From Flagellimonas sp947499585 (GTDB taxonomy: Bacteria; Bacteroidota; Bacteroidia; Flavobacteriales; Flavobacteriaceae): a stretch of DNA of 64,000 bases. The notes beneath the pieces were generated by a model that was not told the origin of the DNA, did no database searches, and was given only the letters and a program-made list of their open reading frames with translations. The stretch covers positions 3,162,001 through 3,226,000 of the forward strand of contig NZ_CP138995.1 in assembly GCF_044596045.1 (NCBI RefSeq), read 5' to 3'. The translations under genes and the position numbers were made by a program. This document shows positions 17,519 through 26,065 of this stretch, piece after piece (position 1 is the first letter of the stretch; each line of letters opens with the position of its first letter).

Positions 17519-18013
17519 GTGAATAAAGAACTGGAACATCGTTTTGTGACGGAGCTTGAGAACAATCAGAACATTGTTCACAAGGTGTGTACGTTGTACA
17601 CCAACGATAGAGACTCGCACAATGACCTGTTCCAAGAAATCACTATTCAGTTATGGAAAGCGTATCCCAAATTTAGAGGAGATGCCAAGTTTAGTACATG
17701 GATGTACAGAGTGGCATTGAATACTGCCATAACACTTTATAGAAAATCAAAGAAACGAGTACAGACCCAAGACTACGATTCGGTAATTTTTAAAATTAAG
17801 ACCGACGAATATGATGACACGGAGGAAAAACAGCTAAAGCTGATGTATGATGCAGTAAAGCAATTGGGTGATATTGACAAAGCATTGGTTTTTCTATATC
17901 TGGAAGACAAAGATTATGCAGAAATATCGGAAACCTTGGGTATAACCGAAGTAAATGCGCGAGTGAAAATGAATAGAGTGAAAAACAAGTTAAGAACCAT
18001 ACTAAATCCTTAA
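17519..18013 (+). CDS. ECF-type RNA polymerase sigma factor
   Basis: A 164-residue sigma-70 family factor. Region 2 spans about residues 20-85 (NDLFQEITIQLWKAYPKFRGDAKFSTW, with YRVALNTAI) and region 4 about 105-160 (LEDKDYAEISETLGITEVNARVKMNRVKNKL). It probably directs an envelope-stress regulon. The start is GTG. The next gene encodes a four-helix membrane protein only three bases downstream, the usual place for an anti-sigma partner in this phylum, although no zinc-anti-sigma motif is visible there. Confidence 0.92.
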   Translation: MNKELEHRFVTELENNQNIVHKVCTLYTNDRDSHNDLFQEITIQLWKAYPKFRGDAKFSTWMYRVALNTAITLYRKSKKRVQTQDYDSVIFKIKTDEYDDTEEKQLKLMYDAVKQLGDIDKALVFLYLEDKDYAEISETLGITEVNARVKMNRVKNKLRTILNP

Positions 18014-18016
18014 GTT

Positions 18017-18661
18017 ATGATGGATGAACTGGAACTCTTAAAGAAAGACTGGCAGAATAAAGAAGAACATCTTCCTAAACTCTCCTATGATCAGATCTAT
18101 AAAATGATTTGGAAAAAATCATCTTCCATAGTCAAATGGATTTTTTATATAAGTCTTATTGAGTTTGTCTTTTGGGCAGGAATAAATATTGTATTCAGTG
18201 ACCCAGAATCTATGCAAGAGCTAAAAGCCATGCATATCTACAATGTTATGATGGTTTTAAATTTTGTGAACTATGGCGTAATTCTATATTTCATTTATAA
18301 ATTTTATAAAAATTATAGAAAAATATCCTTTACTGATTCCTCAAAAAAATTAATGAGAACCATACTTGATGTAAAGAAAACAGTAACCCAATATGTTTGG
18401 TTCAACCTCATAATCTTCGCTATTACGATGATCATAAGCATTTATGGGGTTCTTATATTCGGTCCACAGGGAAAGGAAATAATAGCATCTGCCATGCAAG
18501 ATGGGAATGAGGCTACTTTCTGGTTTTTGGTGATTACGGTCTCTATCGTTTTTACAGCGGTGCTACTGGTATTAATATGGCTGTTTTATAAGTTACTTTA
18601 CGGAATTCTTCTTAAAAGACTCAAAGAAAATTATAACGATTTAAAAAAGTTGGAAGTCTAG
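18017..18661 (+). CDS. Membrane protein, candidate anti-sigma partner
   Basis: A 214-residue protein with a cytoplasmic N-terminal stretch of about 40 residues (ELELLKKDWQNKEEHLPKLSYDQI), four predicted membrane helices (around residues 40-60, 76-96, 126-146 and 166-190) and a short basic C-tail. It follows the ECF sigma gene by three bases and must be co-transcribed. The N-terminal domain could bind the sigma factor. That role is inferred from position only. Its stop overlaps the stop of the convergent acyltransferase gene by four bases. Confidence 0.75.
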   Translation: MMDELELLKKDWQNKEEHLPKLSYDQIYKMIWKKSSSIVKWIFYISLIEFVFWAGINIVFSDPESMQELKAMHIYNVMMVLNFVNYGVILYFIYKFYKNYRKISFTDSSKKLMRTILDVKKTVTQYVWFNLIIFAITMIISIYGVLIFGPQGKEIIASAMQDGNEATFWFLVITVSIVFTAVLLVLIWLFYKLLYGILLKRLKENYNDLKKLEV

Positions 18662-19470
18662 TCACCACGGTAACTATATCTCCTTTTTTGATGATCTGCT
18701 TCATAAGCAGCAAGTTCTTCTTTAGAAAGCACCTTTAAGAAAGAAGGATGTTGTTCTATAGCATATTCCAACTTCTCCATAATGGAATCAATAGACTCAT
18801 TTTCGTAGTCGATCTCAAGTGGTTCCTTTATCTGCATGGACTGGAGTATTCCTTTCTTTTTGACCCGCAATCCTTTTTTATCAAAAGACCGTCTAAAACC
18901 ATCAATGACAACGGGCACCACAACTGGTTTGTATCTCTTAATAATATGGGCTGTTCCTTTTCTAAGTGGTTTCCATGGAGTGGTTGTGCCTTGTGGGAAA
19001 GTAATAACCCATCCATCTTCCAAAGCCATTGCTATATTGCTAATATCACTGAATTTAACTTGTCTCTTAACATCTTGCCCGTCTGCTCTCCAAGTTCTTT
19101 CAATGCTAATGGAACCCGCATAGGCCAAGATTTTGGCAATCAAGCTTTGCTTCATGGTTTCTTTGGCTGCTACATAATAAATGTTCAGCTTAGGGTTCCA
19201 GAGGTAGCCAAGATTTCTTATGGAATCATCCCTACCTTTTAAACTGGCATTGAAAACATGAAACATCGCAACCACATCAGCAAAATAAGTTTGATGATTA
19301 CTAACAAAAAGAACGTTCGTATCTGGTAAATCGCGAATGATTTGGGAACCCTCAATTTCCAAAGTATTAAATCCTTTGTATCGCTGATGGGTCATCATTC
19401 CAGCAATACGAATCAACCATCGCTTTAAAAATAAAATATGCCCAAAAGGATTTTCTTTAAATAGCCCCAT
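18658..19470 (-). CDS. PlsC-like acyltransferase with altered motifs
   Basis: A 270-residue protein of the lysophosphatidate acyltransferase fold, likely acting on phospholipid precursors at the inner membrane. Motif I is SNHQTYFADV, which has five residues between His and Asp where the family usually has four. Motif III is FPQGTTTPW, where FPEGTR is normal, so Gln replaces Glu and Thr replaces Arg. Motif IV (VVPVVIDGF) is standard. The fold is recognisable, but substrate and even activity are uncertain. It is followed on the same strand, 36 bp upstream, by the NUDIX gene, and they may be one operon. Confidence 0.82.
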   Translation of the reverse strand: MGLFKENPFGHILFLKRWLIRIAGMMTHQRYKGFNTLEIEGSQIIRDLPDTNVLFVSNHQTYFADVVAMFHVFNASLKGRDDSIRNLGYLWNPKLNIYYVAAKETMKQSLIAKILAYAGSISIERTWRADGQDVKRQVKFSDISNIAMALEDGWVITFPQGTTTPWKPLRKGTAHIIKRYKPVVVPVVIDGFRRSFDKKGLRVKKKGILQSMQIKEPLEIDYENESIDSIMEKLEYAIEQHPSFLKVLSKEELAAYEADHQKRRYSYRGD

Positions 19471-19506
19471 GTAGTATTCTGATATGGGCTAATTTACAAA
19501 ATAGGA

Positions 19507-20148
19507 TTAAAGCACTTGCTCCAAAAGTTCCTTGATTTCACTCATCATCATTGCTGTTGCTCCCCAAACCGTATAACCATTTAATTTATAGGCTGGTACA
19601 TTAATGTTTTTTGCATAAGAGGTACTCAGATTTTCTTCAATATGATTAGAATTATCAAGAAAATCACGTAAATACACCTCAACCAAGGCTTCTACTTCGC
19701 TCTCCTGTATTACAAAACGTCCCGGATTTGAGTAGATTCCCATAAAAGGTTGTACCAAAAAATTACTGGGTGGTATATACACCTCACTTAGTTCTTTTAG
19801 CACTTCAACAGATTCTGGGGTCACTCCAACTTCCTCATGTGTTTCTCGCAACGCAGTTTCTAAAATGTTTTCATCTTTTTCTTCCACTTTACCTCCGGGA
19901 AATCCAATTTGATTGGAGTGAACCCCTTGATATGTTTTACGTAGAATAAGAAGCAATTTGGTGTTTTGATTTACATCTGGGTAAAAAAGAGCCATAACCC
20001 CTGCCCTTTTGGGGTTCTTTTTTGCTATTTCATTGGATTTCAACCATTGAATTCTCATTAAAGGGGACATTTTATGATGAGAATCTGTTCCGGGAAGTGG
20101 TAGATCTTTTATTTTTAAAGCTTGTTGATAAAATTCTTTAAAATCCAT
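19507..20148 (-). CDS. NUDIX hydrolase, CoA pyrophosphatase type
   Basis: A 213-residue NUDIX enzyme that probably splits coenzyme A or its derivatives into phosphopantetheine and adenosine bisphosphate. The NUDIX box is GGKVEEKDENILETALRE followed by THEEVGV. The upstream segment NQIGFPGGK and the N-terminal LPGTDSHHKMSP fit the CoA-pyrophosphatase (NudL) branch. It is upstream of the acyltransferase gene on the same strand. Its start codon overlaps that of the divergent cyclophilin gene within a single CATG. Confidence 0.9.
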   Translation of the reverse strand: MDFKEFYQQALKIKDLPLPGTDSHHKMSPLMRIQWLKSNEIAKKNPKRAGVMALFYPDVNQNTKLLLILRKTYQGVHSNQIGFPGGKVEEKDENILETALRETHEEVGVTPESVEVLKELSEVYIPPSNFLVQPFMGIYSNPGRFVIQESEVEALVEVYLRDFLDNSNHIEENLSTSYAKNINVPAYKLNGYTVWGATAMMMSEIKELLEQVL

Positions 20149-20863
20149 GTTTTTAAAACAATCGGCTTTAATTACAAGTATACTATTATTTTTCTTGGTC
20201 TCTTGTGGAGAATCTCCTAAAAAAAATAATTCTACAACTCAAGAAACCACTGCAAAAATAGATTCTGTTCCTAAAGAAACTATTGCTGAAGAAGTAAAAT
20301 CTGAAGAAGAAGCATTTATTCTGAATGAAGAGAATGCTATTGATTTCTTTTTCAACTACGCAAAAGATTTAAAGGAAGACAAAGTGAAGCTGACCACCAG
20401 CATGGGAAGTTTCACGGTTCAACTTTATGACAACGTCCCGTACCACAAAGCAAATTTCATCTATTTAACCCGAATGGGATATTTTGATAATACCCAATTC
20501 CACCGTATTGTTAAAAATTTCATCATTCAAGGTGGAAATTCTGATGATAAAGAAACTCCAAGAAAGAGAAGAGCCATAGGAAGGTATCTTCTTCCACCAG
20601 ATGTTAATAAAGGGCACAAACACCATAGAGGAACCATTTCTATGCCAAGCAGTGATAGGAGTAACCCCCATAAACTGGCATCACCATATGAGTTTTTTAT
20701 TGTTGTGACCAAACCAGGGTCTTATCATCTAGATGGGTCTTATACCCCTTTTGGAAAGGTAATCAACGGAATGGATGTTGTAGACGCCATTAGCAATGTT
20801 GAGGTTGGAGATGGCGATTGGCCTTGGAAAAACGTATATATTCTTAAAGCCGAAGTACTGTAA
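20147..20863 (+). CDS. Lipoprotein peptidyl-prolyl cis-trans isomerase (cyclophilin)
   Basis: A 238-residue lipoprotein foldase. The signal MFLKQSALITSILLFFLVSC gives the lipidated Cys at residue 20. A Glu/Lys-rich linker follows, then a cyclophilin domain from about residue 80 with YHKANFIYLTRMGYFDNTQFHRIV, NFIIQGGNSDD and GTISMPSSDRSNPHKLAS. It probably assists folding of periplasmic or outer-membrane proteins. It is divergent from the NUDIX gene with overlapping start codons, and its stop abuts the convergent TRIC gene without a gap. Confidence 0.92.
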   Translation: MFLKQSALITSILLFFLVSCGESPKKNNSTTQETTAKIDSVPKETIAEEVKSEEEAFILNEENAIDFFFNYAKDLKEDKVKLTTSMGSFTVQLYDNVPYHKANFIYLTRMGYFDNTQFHRIVKNFIIQGGNSDDKETPRKRRAIGRYLLPPDVNKGHKHHRGTISMPSSDRSNPHKLASPYEFFIVVTKPGSYHLDGSYTPFGKVINGMDVVDAISNVEVGDGDWPWKNVYILKAEVL

Positions 20864-21475
20864 TCAAGCTTCTTTTTTATAAATATTGGGTAATCGTATT
20901 CCCAATTTCACTGCTAAAACTCTTAACATAATTACTACAAAAATTGCGGCCATGTATGCGTAATTCTCTTCTATAGGAAGCTGGGTAAATAAAAAATAGC
21001 TGGCTCCTCCCAAAATACAGGCAGTGGCATAGATTTCTTTTCTAAAGATCACTGGGATTTCATTGCAAAGAATATCCCTAAGTACTCCGCCAAAACTTGC
21101 TGTCATGGTACCAAGAGCAATGCACATAATAGGTGAAAGTTCAGCTTGCAGCCCTTGTTCTATACCTAGCATTGTATACAGCCCAATACCAATGGTATCA
21201 AACAAAAACAATGATTTTCTAAGGTATTTTAATTGATTGACGAAAATAACGGCAAAAACAACAGTTATTGCAATTGTTGAAACATAGGTCAAATCCCGCA
21301 TCCAGACAACAGGGGTGTTGCCAATAAGCAAATCGCGCAAAGTTCCACCTCCTATTGCCGTTACAAAAGCAATGATAAGCACTCCGAACAAATCCAATCG
21401 CTTCTCCATAGCGACCAACACTCCAGATATAGCGAATGCCACAGTTCCTAAAATATCTATGGATTGATAAAACAT
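20864..21475 (-). CDS. TRIC-family (YicG/YadS-like) cation channel
   Basis: A 203-residue membrane protein with seven predicted helices in two repeats. Each repeat carries the family glycine-arginine motif: GGGTLRDLLIG near residue 43 and GGVLRDILCNE near residue 130. Prokaryotic TRIC proteins are trimeric monovalent cation (K+) channels. It begins two bases after the RDD gene stops on the same strand, so the two form an operon. Confidence 0.9.
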   Translation of the reverse strand: MFYQSIDILGTVAFAISGVLVAMEKRLDLFGVLIIAFVTAIGGGTLRDLLIGNTPVVWMRDLTYVSTIAITVVFAVIFVNQLKYLRKSLFLFDTIGIGLYTMLGIEQGLQAELSPIMCIALGTMTASFGGVLRDILCNEIPVIFRKEIYATACILGGASYFLFTQLPIEENYAYMAAIFVVIMLRVLAVKLGIRLPNIYKKEA

Positions 21476-21477
21476 AC

Positions 21478-22203
21478 TTACAGGTTTTGAGTGTAGTAAT
21501 TATAATCTTTTAAAACTGTATCTAAAAATTGGACATCGTATAAGTTGGAGTTTGTGTTTAAAATACTCTCAACCTTTACCCTTAATGCTGTAAGCGTTTT
21601 AAAATCATTGCTCTTTCTGGCAATTCGGAACGTATCTTTTATAAGCCTCACATCTTTATCGGTGAGCAAGGTCACATTGGTAAATTGAGGAACATATTCA
21701 TCATTAACTTCTTCTAAAATGGTGTGGGATACTTTTGTTTTGTTTTTGGTGCTTATTACCACAGTGCCTGCTGCTGCATCCCCTACGCGTTGTCTTCTTT
21801 CTGAAAAAAGTATTGACAATATTCCAATGGAGCCTAAAAATATCCAAATATCTACCAATCGTAACATCCATCTAACCAAATAATTGCTCCAGTGAACCGG
21901 TGTACCATCTAATCTAACAACTCGCATTTTAAGCAGCATTTTGCCAACGGTTCTACCATTGAAAATACTGTGCATTAAAAGTGAATAAAACATGGCTGGT
22001 AAAAAAATAAGTGATGCAAGGCCCCTTTGGGTCCAAGTGTCATCATAGATATAACCAATAGCATTGCTTACAACACTGACCAAATATGCGTACATATACA
22101 ATATGAGGCCATCAATCAAAAATGCAACAATTCTTTCTCCAATACTTACAATTTTATAATCTAGGTTAACATTTTGCGTTGTATTGATTTGGAGGTTACC
22201 CAT
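21478..22203 (-). CDS. RDD family membrane protein
   Basis: A 241-residue protein with an RDD domain: the Arg and Asp of GERIVAFLIDGLILY at the first helix and GRTVGKMLLKMRVVRLDG after the second pair. About four membrane helices lie within residues 20-135, and a soluble C-terminal tail of about 90 residues follows. The gene diverges from the SpoIIM/MoxR/DUF58 operon, 34 bp between starts. RDD genes are regular companions of that gene set in Bacteroidota, so it is likely part of the same process. Confidence 0.88.
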   Translation of the reverse strand: MGNLQINTTQNVNLDYKIVSIGERIVAFLIDGLILYMYAYLVSVVSNAIGYIYDDTWTQRGLASLIFLPAMFYSLLMHSIFNGRTVGKMLLKMRVVRLDGTPVHWSNYLVRWMLRLVDIWIFLGSIGILSILFSERRQRVGDAAAGTVVISTKNKTKVSHTILEEVNDEYVPQFTNVTLLTDKDVRLIKDTFRIARKSNDFKTLTALRVKVESILNTNSNLYDVQFLDTVLKDYNYYTQNL

Positions 22204-22237
22204 ATAACAGTAATTTTAGCTTTACTTATCTCTTTTT

Positions 22238-23212
22238 ATGCGCGAAGCAGCCTTTGTAAAACAAAATAAGGAAAAATGGATAGCATTTGAAAAAGCTATT
22301 GCACTTAGTTCCAAAACCAACCCTGATGTTTTAGTAGATGGTTACATTCAACTTACAAATGACTTGGCATATGCACAAACGTATTACGAGGAAAGTAAGA
22401 CTTTATTGTATCTGAACTCATTAGCGTCTCAGGCCCATCAGAAGATTTATAAGAACAAAAAGGAATCGGGCAACAGAATAATTAACTTTTGGGCACGTGA
22501 GTTTCCTCTATTTTTCAAACAATATCATAGCACATTAGCTACAACTTTCTTAATCTTCCTTTTGGCTTCGGCTATTGGATGCATCTCTGCATTAAATGAT
22601 TCAACCTTTGTACGGCTAATACTAGGAGATGGTTATGTAAATGAAACACTGAACAACATTGCAAATGGTGAGCCAACGGCTATTTACAAAAGTGGAAGTG
22701 AGATTGGAACCTTTCTTGGCATTACAATCAATAATATAAGAGTGGCATTTTTAGCATTTGCTTTTGGAGTAATTACAAGCATTGGAACAGTTTATATTCT
22801 TTTTAGTAACGGAGTTATGCTGGGCGCTTTTATTACATTTTTTTATACCAAAGGTGTTTTCTTTGAAGCCAACAAACAGATATGGCTGCATGGTACCATA
22901 GAAATATCAGTAATTATAATTGCCGGTTGTGCAGGTCTTATTATGGGAAATAGTATTTTGTTTCCCAAAACATTTTCTAGGCGTGTTTCGTTTATGAAAG
23001 GCGCAAAAGATGGGCTAAAAGTTGTGGTGAGCACTATTCCATTTTTTATTATCGCCGGATTTATTGAAGGGTTTATTACCCGCTACTCCAACATGCCAAA
23101 TTGGTTGGCTTTTGCAATAATTGGCCTGTCATTGTTGTTAATAGTATTTTACTATATCCTTTATCCCATTTTAGTAAACAGATCATATGAAAGACAAATA
23201 CATAGAACTTAG
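22238..23212 (+). CDS. Stage II sporulation protein M (SpoIIM/DUF95) family protein
   Basis: A 324-residue inner-membrane protein. The first 90 residues are soluble, followed by five or six helices. The conserved WLHGTIEISVIIIAG motif near residue 212 marks the SpoIIM/DUF95 family. In sporulating bacteria SpoIIM drives peptidoglycan removal. In this non-sporulating group the gene heads a conserved MoxR/DUF58 operon of unclear role. The next gene overlaps it by 26 bases, so the proteins are made together. Confidence 0.88.
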   Translation: MREAAFVKQNKEKWIAFEKAIALSSKTNPDVLVDGYIQLTNDLAYAQTYYEESKTLLYLNSLASQAHQKIYKNKKESGNRIINFWAREFPLFFKQYHSTLATTFLIFLLASAIGCISALNDSTFVRLILGDGYVNETLNNIANGEPTAIYKSGSEIGTFLGITINNIRVAFLAFAFGVITSIGTVYILFSNGVMLGAFITFFYTKGVFFEANKQIWLHGTIEISVIIIAGCAGLIMGNSILFPKTFSRRVSFMKGAKDGLKVVVSTIPFFIIAGFIEGFITRYSNMPNWLAFAIIGLSLLLIVFYYILYPILVNRSYERQIHRT

Positions 23213-24125
23213 AGTAAACCATGATTTTGGTGATATTCTAACCACTTATTTTGATTTTTTAAAACAAAACATAAAGAAATTTACCAACGTTTTTATTAGC
23301 TACAATGGAGTATTTCTTGTAGGCTTACTTATTACAAGCTACCTGTTGGTATCTGGTTTTGTCGGACTTATTGCTGAAGAAGGGGGTTTTTCTGGAAGTG
23401 GACTGGGACAGAGCGGTGATGAAACGTATTGGATCTACATTATAACAGGTGGAATTTTGTTTTTTGTGATTTTTATTCTTGTAGCTGGGTTAAATTTTAG
23501 CCTAAGTTCTTCTTATTTGGTACAATATGAAAAATCCAAGGGTCTTGGGTTTGATAAAAAAGATGTTTGGAATCTTACAAAAAGTAAATTTGGCAATACA
23601 TTGGTTTTTATTTTACTCCTCATTCCAATTTACTTGGTGTTTGTAGTTGTAGTAGTCATTACAGCTTTTATTCCATTGATAGGTTTGTTTGCCCAATATA
23701 TTCTTCAATTTTCTCTCGCTGCCTGGATCGGGGTCTCCTTTTTCAGTATGCTAGAACAGAATAAAGGAGTAACGGAGGCATTTGGTGAAGGTTGGAATCT
23801 GGTGAGTAAAAACTTTTGGAAGTCCGTTGGTGTAAATTTCATTCTTGGCTTGCTCAATGGCCTCCTTTTTTTCATCATATTGCTTATTCCCCTTATCATT
23901 GTGGGTCTTTATACTTTTCATGTTGTAGAAAATGGGGTTGATGTAGCAAGTTCCATAGTATCAACCGTTGTATATACGTTGGGGCTTTGTCTATTGTTGA
24001 TTTTATCAATCTATGCACAATGTCTTTCTCAAATTGTAAATGGTATTCTTTTCTATACACTACATGAGAAAACCTATAATGTAAACACAAGAAGTAAAAT
24101 AGAGCAAATAGGACAATCTAACTAG
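23187..24125 (+). CDS. Polytopic membrane protein in the MoxR/DUF58 operon
   Basis: A 312-residue protein with about six hydrophobic segments: near residues 32-58, 82-106, 135-160, 170-190, 212-240 and 258-285. A short soluble N-terminus (MKDKYIELRVNHDFGDIL) precedes them. No enzymatic motif was found, and I do not recognise a named family with confidence. It overlaps SpoIIM by 26 bases and its TAG stop shares one base with the GTG start of the next gene. This places it firmly in the operon and suggests a membrane complex with its neighbours. Confidence 0.78.
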   Translation: MKDKYIELRVNHDFGDILTTYFDFLKQNIKKFTNVFISYNGVFLVGLLITSYLLVSGFVGLIAEEGGFSGSGLGQSGDETYWIYIITGGILFFVIFILVAGLNFSLSSSYLVQYEKSKGLGFDKKDVWNLTKSKFGNTLVFILLLIPIYLVFVVVVVITAFIPLIGLFAQYILQFSLAAWIGVSFFSMLEQNKGVTEAFGEGWNLVSKNFWKSVGVNFILGLLNGLLFFIILLIPLIIVGLYTFHVVENGVDVASSIVSTVVYTLGLCLLLILSIYAQCLSQIVNGILFYTLHEKTYNVNTRSKIEQIGQSN

Positions 24126-24844
24126 TGATAAAAAACATCTTCTATTTATTTTTTCTTTTGTGGGTATCCACAATATTCTCTCAGAATGATTCTATAGTCT
24201 TGCCTATTGATGAAAATTCTGTGCTACAAGAACGTAGAATGTATGAGGATTTAAAAGAGAAGTACACTGGAGATGAGTTTAATTATGAAACAAATACCGG
24301 GGAGTCCAAAAATCTATTGGCTCGTTTTATAAAATGGCTTTTTCAAGGTATTGGTGATGCCGTTGGAATAAATATCGCACCCAATACACTCTTAGTGCTT
24401 GAATATATTATTTACGGTTTAATGGGGATATTGGTCATCTACCTTTTAATAAGAATATTTATCAATGAAAAGTTTAACTCCATATTCACCAAAAAAGCAA
24501 AAGCCATACTAGATATTGATTTAACCGAACAGCATATTGAGGTAATCGATTTAGACTCTTTAATGAGTGCAGCGCTTAAAAACAAAGATTACCGGCTAGC
24601 TATACGATACCAATACCTGAAAATCTTAAAACAATTATCGCAAAAGGAGATTATTGAATGGCACTTTGATAAAACCAATGTGGATTATGAGAAAGAAATT
24701 GGGGAATCCAAATTGAGAAATGACTTTAAGAAAGTTTCATATCTATATGAGTATATCTGGTATGGTGAGCAAATCATTGATGAGGTAGGTTATACAAATG
24801 CCAGTTTTAGATTTACCCAATTAAACAACGCAATATCGCAATAG
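24125..24844 (+). CDS. DUF4129 domain membrane protein
   Basis: A 239-residue protein with a signal-like N-terminus (IFYLFFLLWVSTIFSQ), a periplasmic loop, one membrane helix near residues 96-117 and a cytoplasmic C-terminal DUF4129 domain (DYRLAIRYQYLKILKQLSQ; EWHFDKTNVDYEKEI; SYLYEYIWYGEQII). DUF4129 regions often accompany transglutaminase and MoxR/DUF58 genes. The start is GTG, overlapping the previous stop by one base. Confidence 0.83.
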   Translation: MIKNIFYLFFLLWVSTIFSQNDSIVLPIDENSVLQERRMYEDLKEKYTGDEFNYETNTGESKNLLARFIKWLFQGIGDAVGINIAPNTLLVLEYIIYGLMGILVIYLLIRIFINEKFNSIFTKKAKAILDIDLTEQHIEVIDLDSLMSAALKNKDYRLAIRYQYLKILKQLSQKEIIEWHFDKTNVDYEKEIGESKLRNDFKKVSYLYEYIWYGEQIIDEVGYTNASFRFTQLNNAISQ

Positions 24845-24849
24845 TATCT

Positions 24850-26061
24850 ATGGATAAGAAATCTAAAATAGTACTGATTATCTTCTCTCTAGTTGTAGTG
24901 GGTATTATCGTTGCGGAAATTGTAAGGCCCAAACCAATTAACTGGAGGCCATCCTATACCGCATCCTCTAAGATACCTTTTGGCTGTTATGTTCTTTACA
25001 ATGAACTATCCACTATTTTTAATGGCAGCGATATTGATACTGTTGAAGAAAGTGTTTATGATGTGCTTGTGGACAGGGATAAATCAATTGAGTCCAACTA
25101 TATATTTATCAACGAGTATATTAACCTTGACAAACAAGAGACCAATCAAATGTTGGATTATGTGAGTGATGGAAATACGATTTTCATTTCTGCCACAGGT
25201 TTTGGGAACTATCTGTCCGACACACTGAACATTAGCATTGAATCAGATTATAACTTGAAAGAAGGCTCCACTAAATTGAGTTTGACACACAAAGAACTAA
25301 AATCTAAAAAATTTGACCTCTCTCGTGGAATTTATAACTCCCATTTTACAAGTGTAGATTCCACCAATACTACAATTTTGGGCCACATAACCTATCTAAA
25401 AGAAGACTTTATTGATGCTAAACCTGCACAAAAATTTAGGAAGGCCAACTTTATAAAAACAAAATTTGGAAAGGGCCATTTCATTTTAAACACTACCCCG
25501 CAAGCCTATTCTAATTTTTACATGCTCAAAGGAAACCAAGAGTATGTTTCCCATACCTTTTCTTACTTAAAAGACAAGGAGGTTTTATATTGGGATAATT
25601 ATAAAAAAGCTGGGCGTGTTATCATTAATTCACCAATGCGTTTTGTTTTAAACCAACCAGCGCTTAAATGGTCATATTATTTAATGATTTCGGGGGTTTT
25701 ACTTTTTGTTTTTTTTAAAAGTAAAAGGGAACAAAGAATTATTCCGGTCATTGAGCCTTTAAAAAACTCATCAGTGGAATTTGCACAAGCTGTGGGTTCG
25801 CTATATAATCAAAACAAGGATTTCACAGATTTAATCAATAAAAAACTCAACTATTTTTTAGAACATGTTAGAAGCCATTTCCATATAGACACTTCAAAGC
25901 TAAACGATAAGACCATTCAGGTTTTGGCAGCTAAATCTGGTAAAGGGATAGAAGAAACAAAAAACTTAATAGATTACATCATCAAACTAAAAAACAAGGC
26001 TACGCATACTGAGCAAGATAGCATTGAACTTAATAAAAAAATAACTGCCTTTAAGCAATAA
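24850..26061 (+). CDS. DUF4350 domain protein
   Basis: A 403-residue protein anchored by an N-terminal helix (IVLIIFSLVVVGIIVAEIV) and a second helix near residues 275-292. Between them lies a DUF4350 domain of the glutamine-amidotransferase-like fold, starting SSKIPFGCYVLYNELS, as commonly found between DUF4129 and MoxR genes. The C-terminal 110 residues are cytoplasmic and helical. It begins five bases after the DUF4129 gene. Confidence 0.84.
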   Translation: MDKKSKIVLIIFSLVVVGIIVAEIVRPKPINWRPSYTASSKIPFGCYVLYNELSTIFNGSDIDTVEESVYDVLVDRDKSIESNYIFINEYINLDKQETNQMLDYVSDGNTIFISATGFGNYLSDTLNISIESDYNLKEGSTKLSLTHKELKSKKFDLSRGIYNSHFTSVDSTNTTILGHITYLKEDFIDAKPAQKFRKANFIKTKFGKGHFILNTTPQAYSNFYMLKGNQEYVSHTFSYLKDKEVLYWDNYKKAGRVIINSPMRFVLNQPALKWSYYLMISGVLLFVFFKSKREQRIIPVIEPLKNSSVEFAQAVGSLYNQNKDFTDLINKKLNYFLEHVRSHFHIDTSKLNDKTIQVLAAKSGKGIEETKNLIDYIIKLKNKATHTEQDSIELNKKITAFKQ

Positions 26062-26065
26062 TAGA

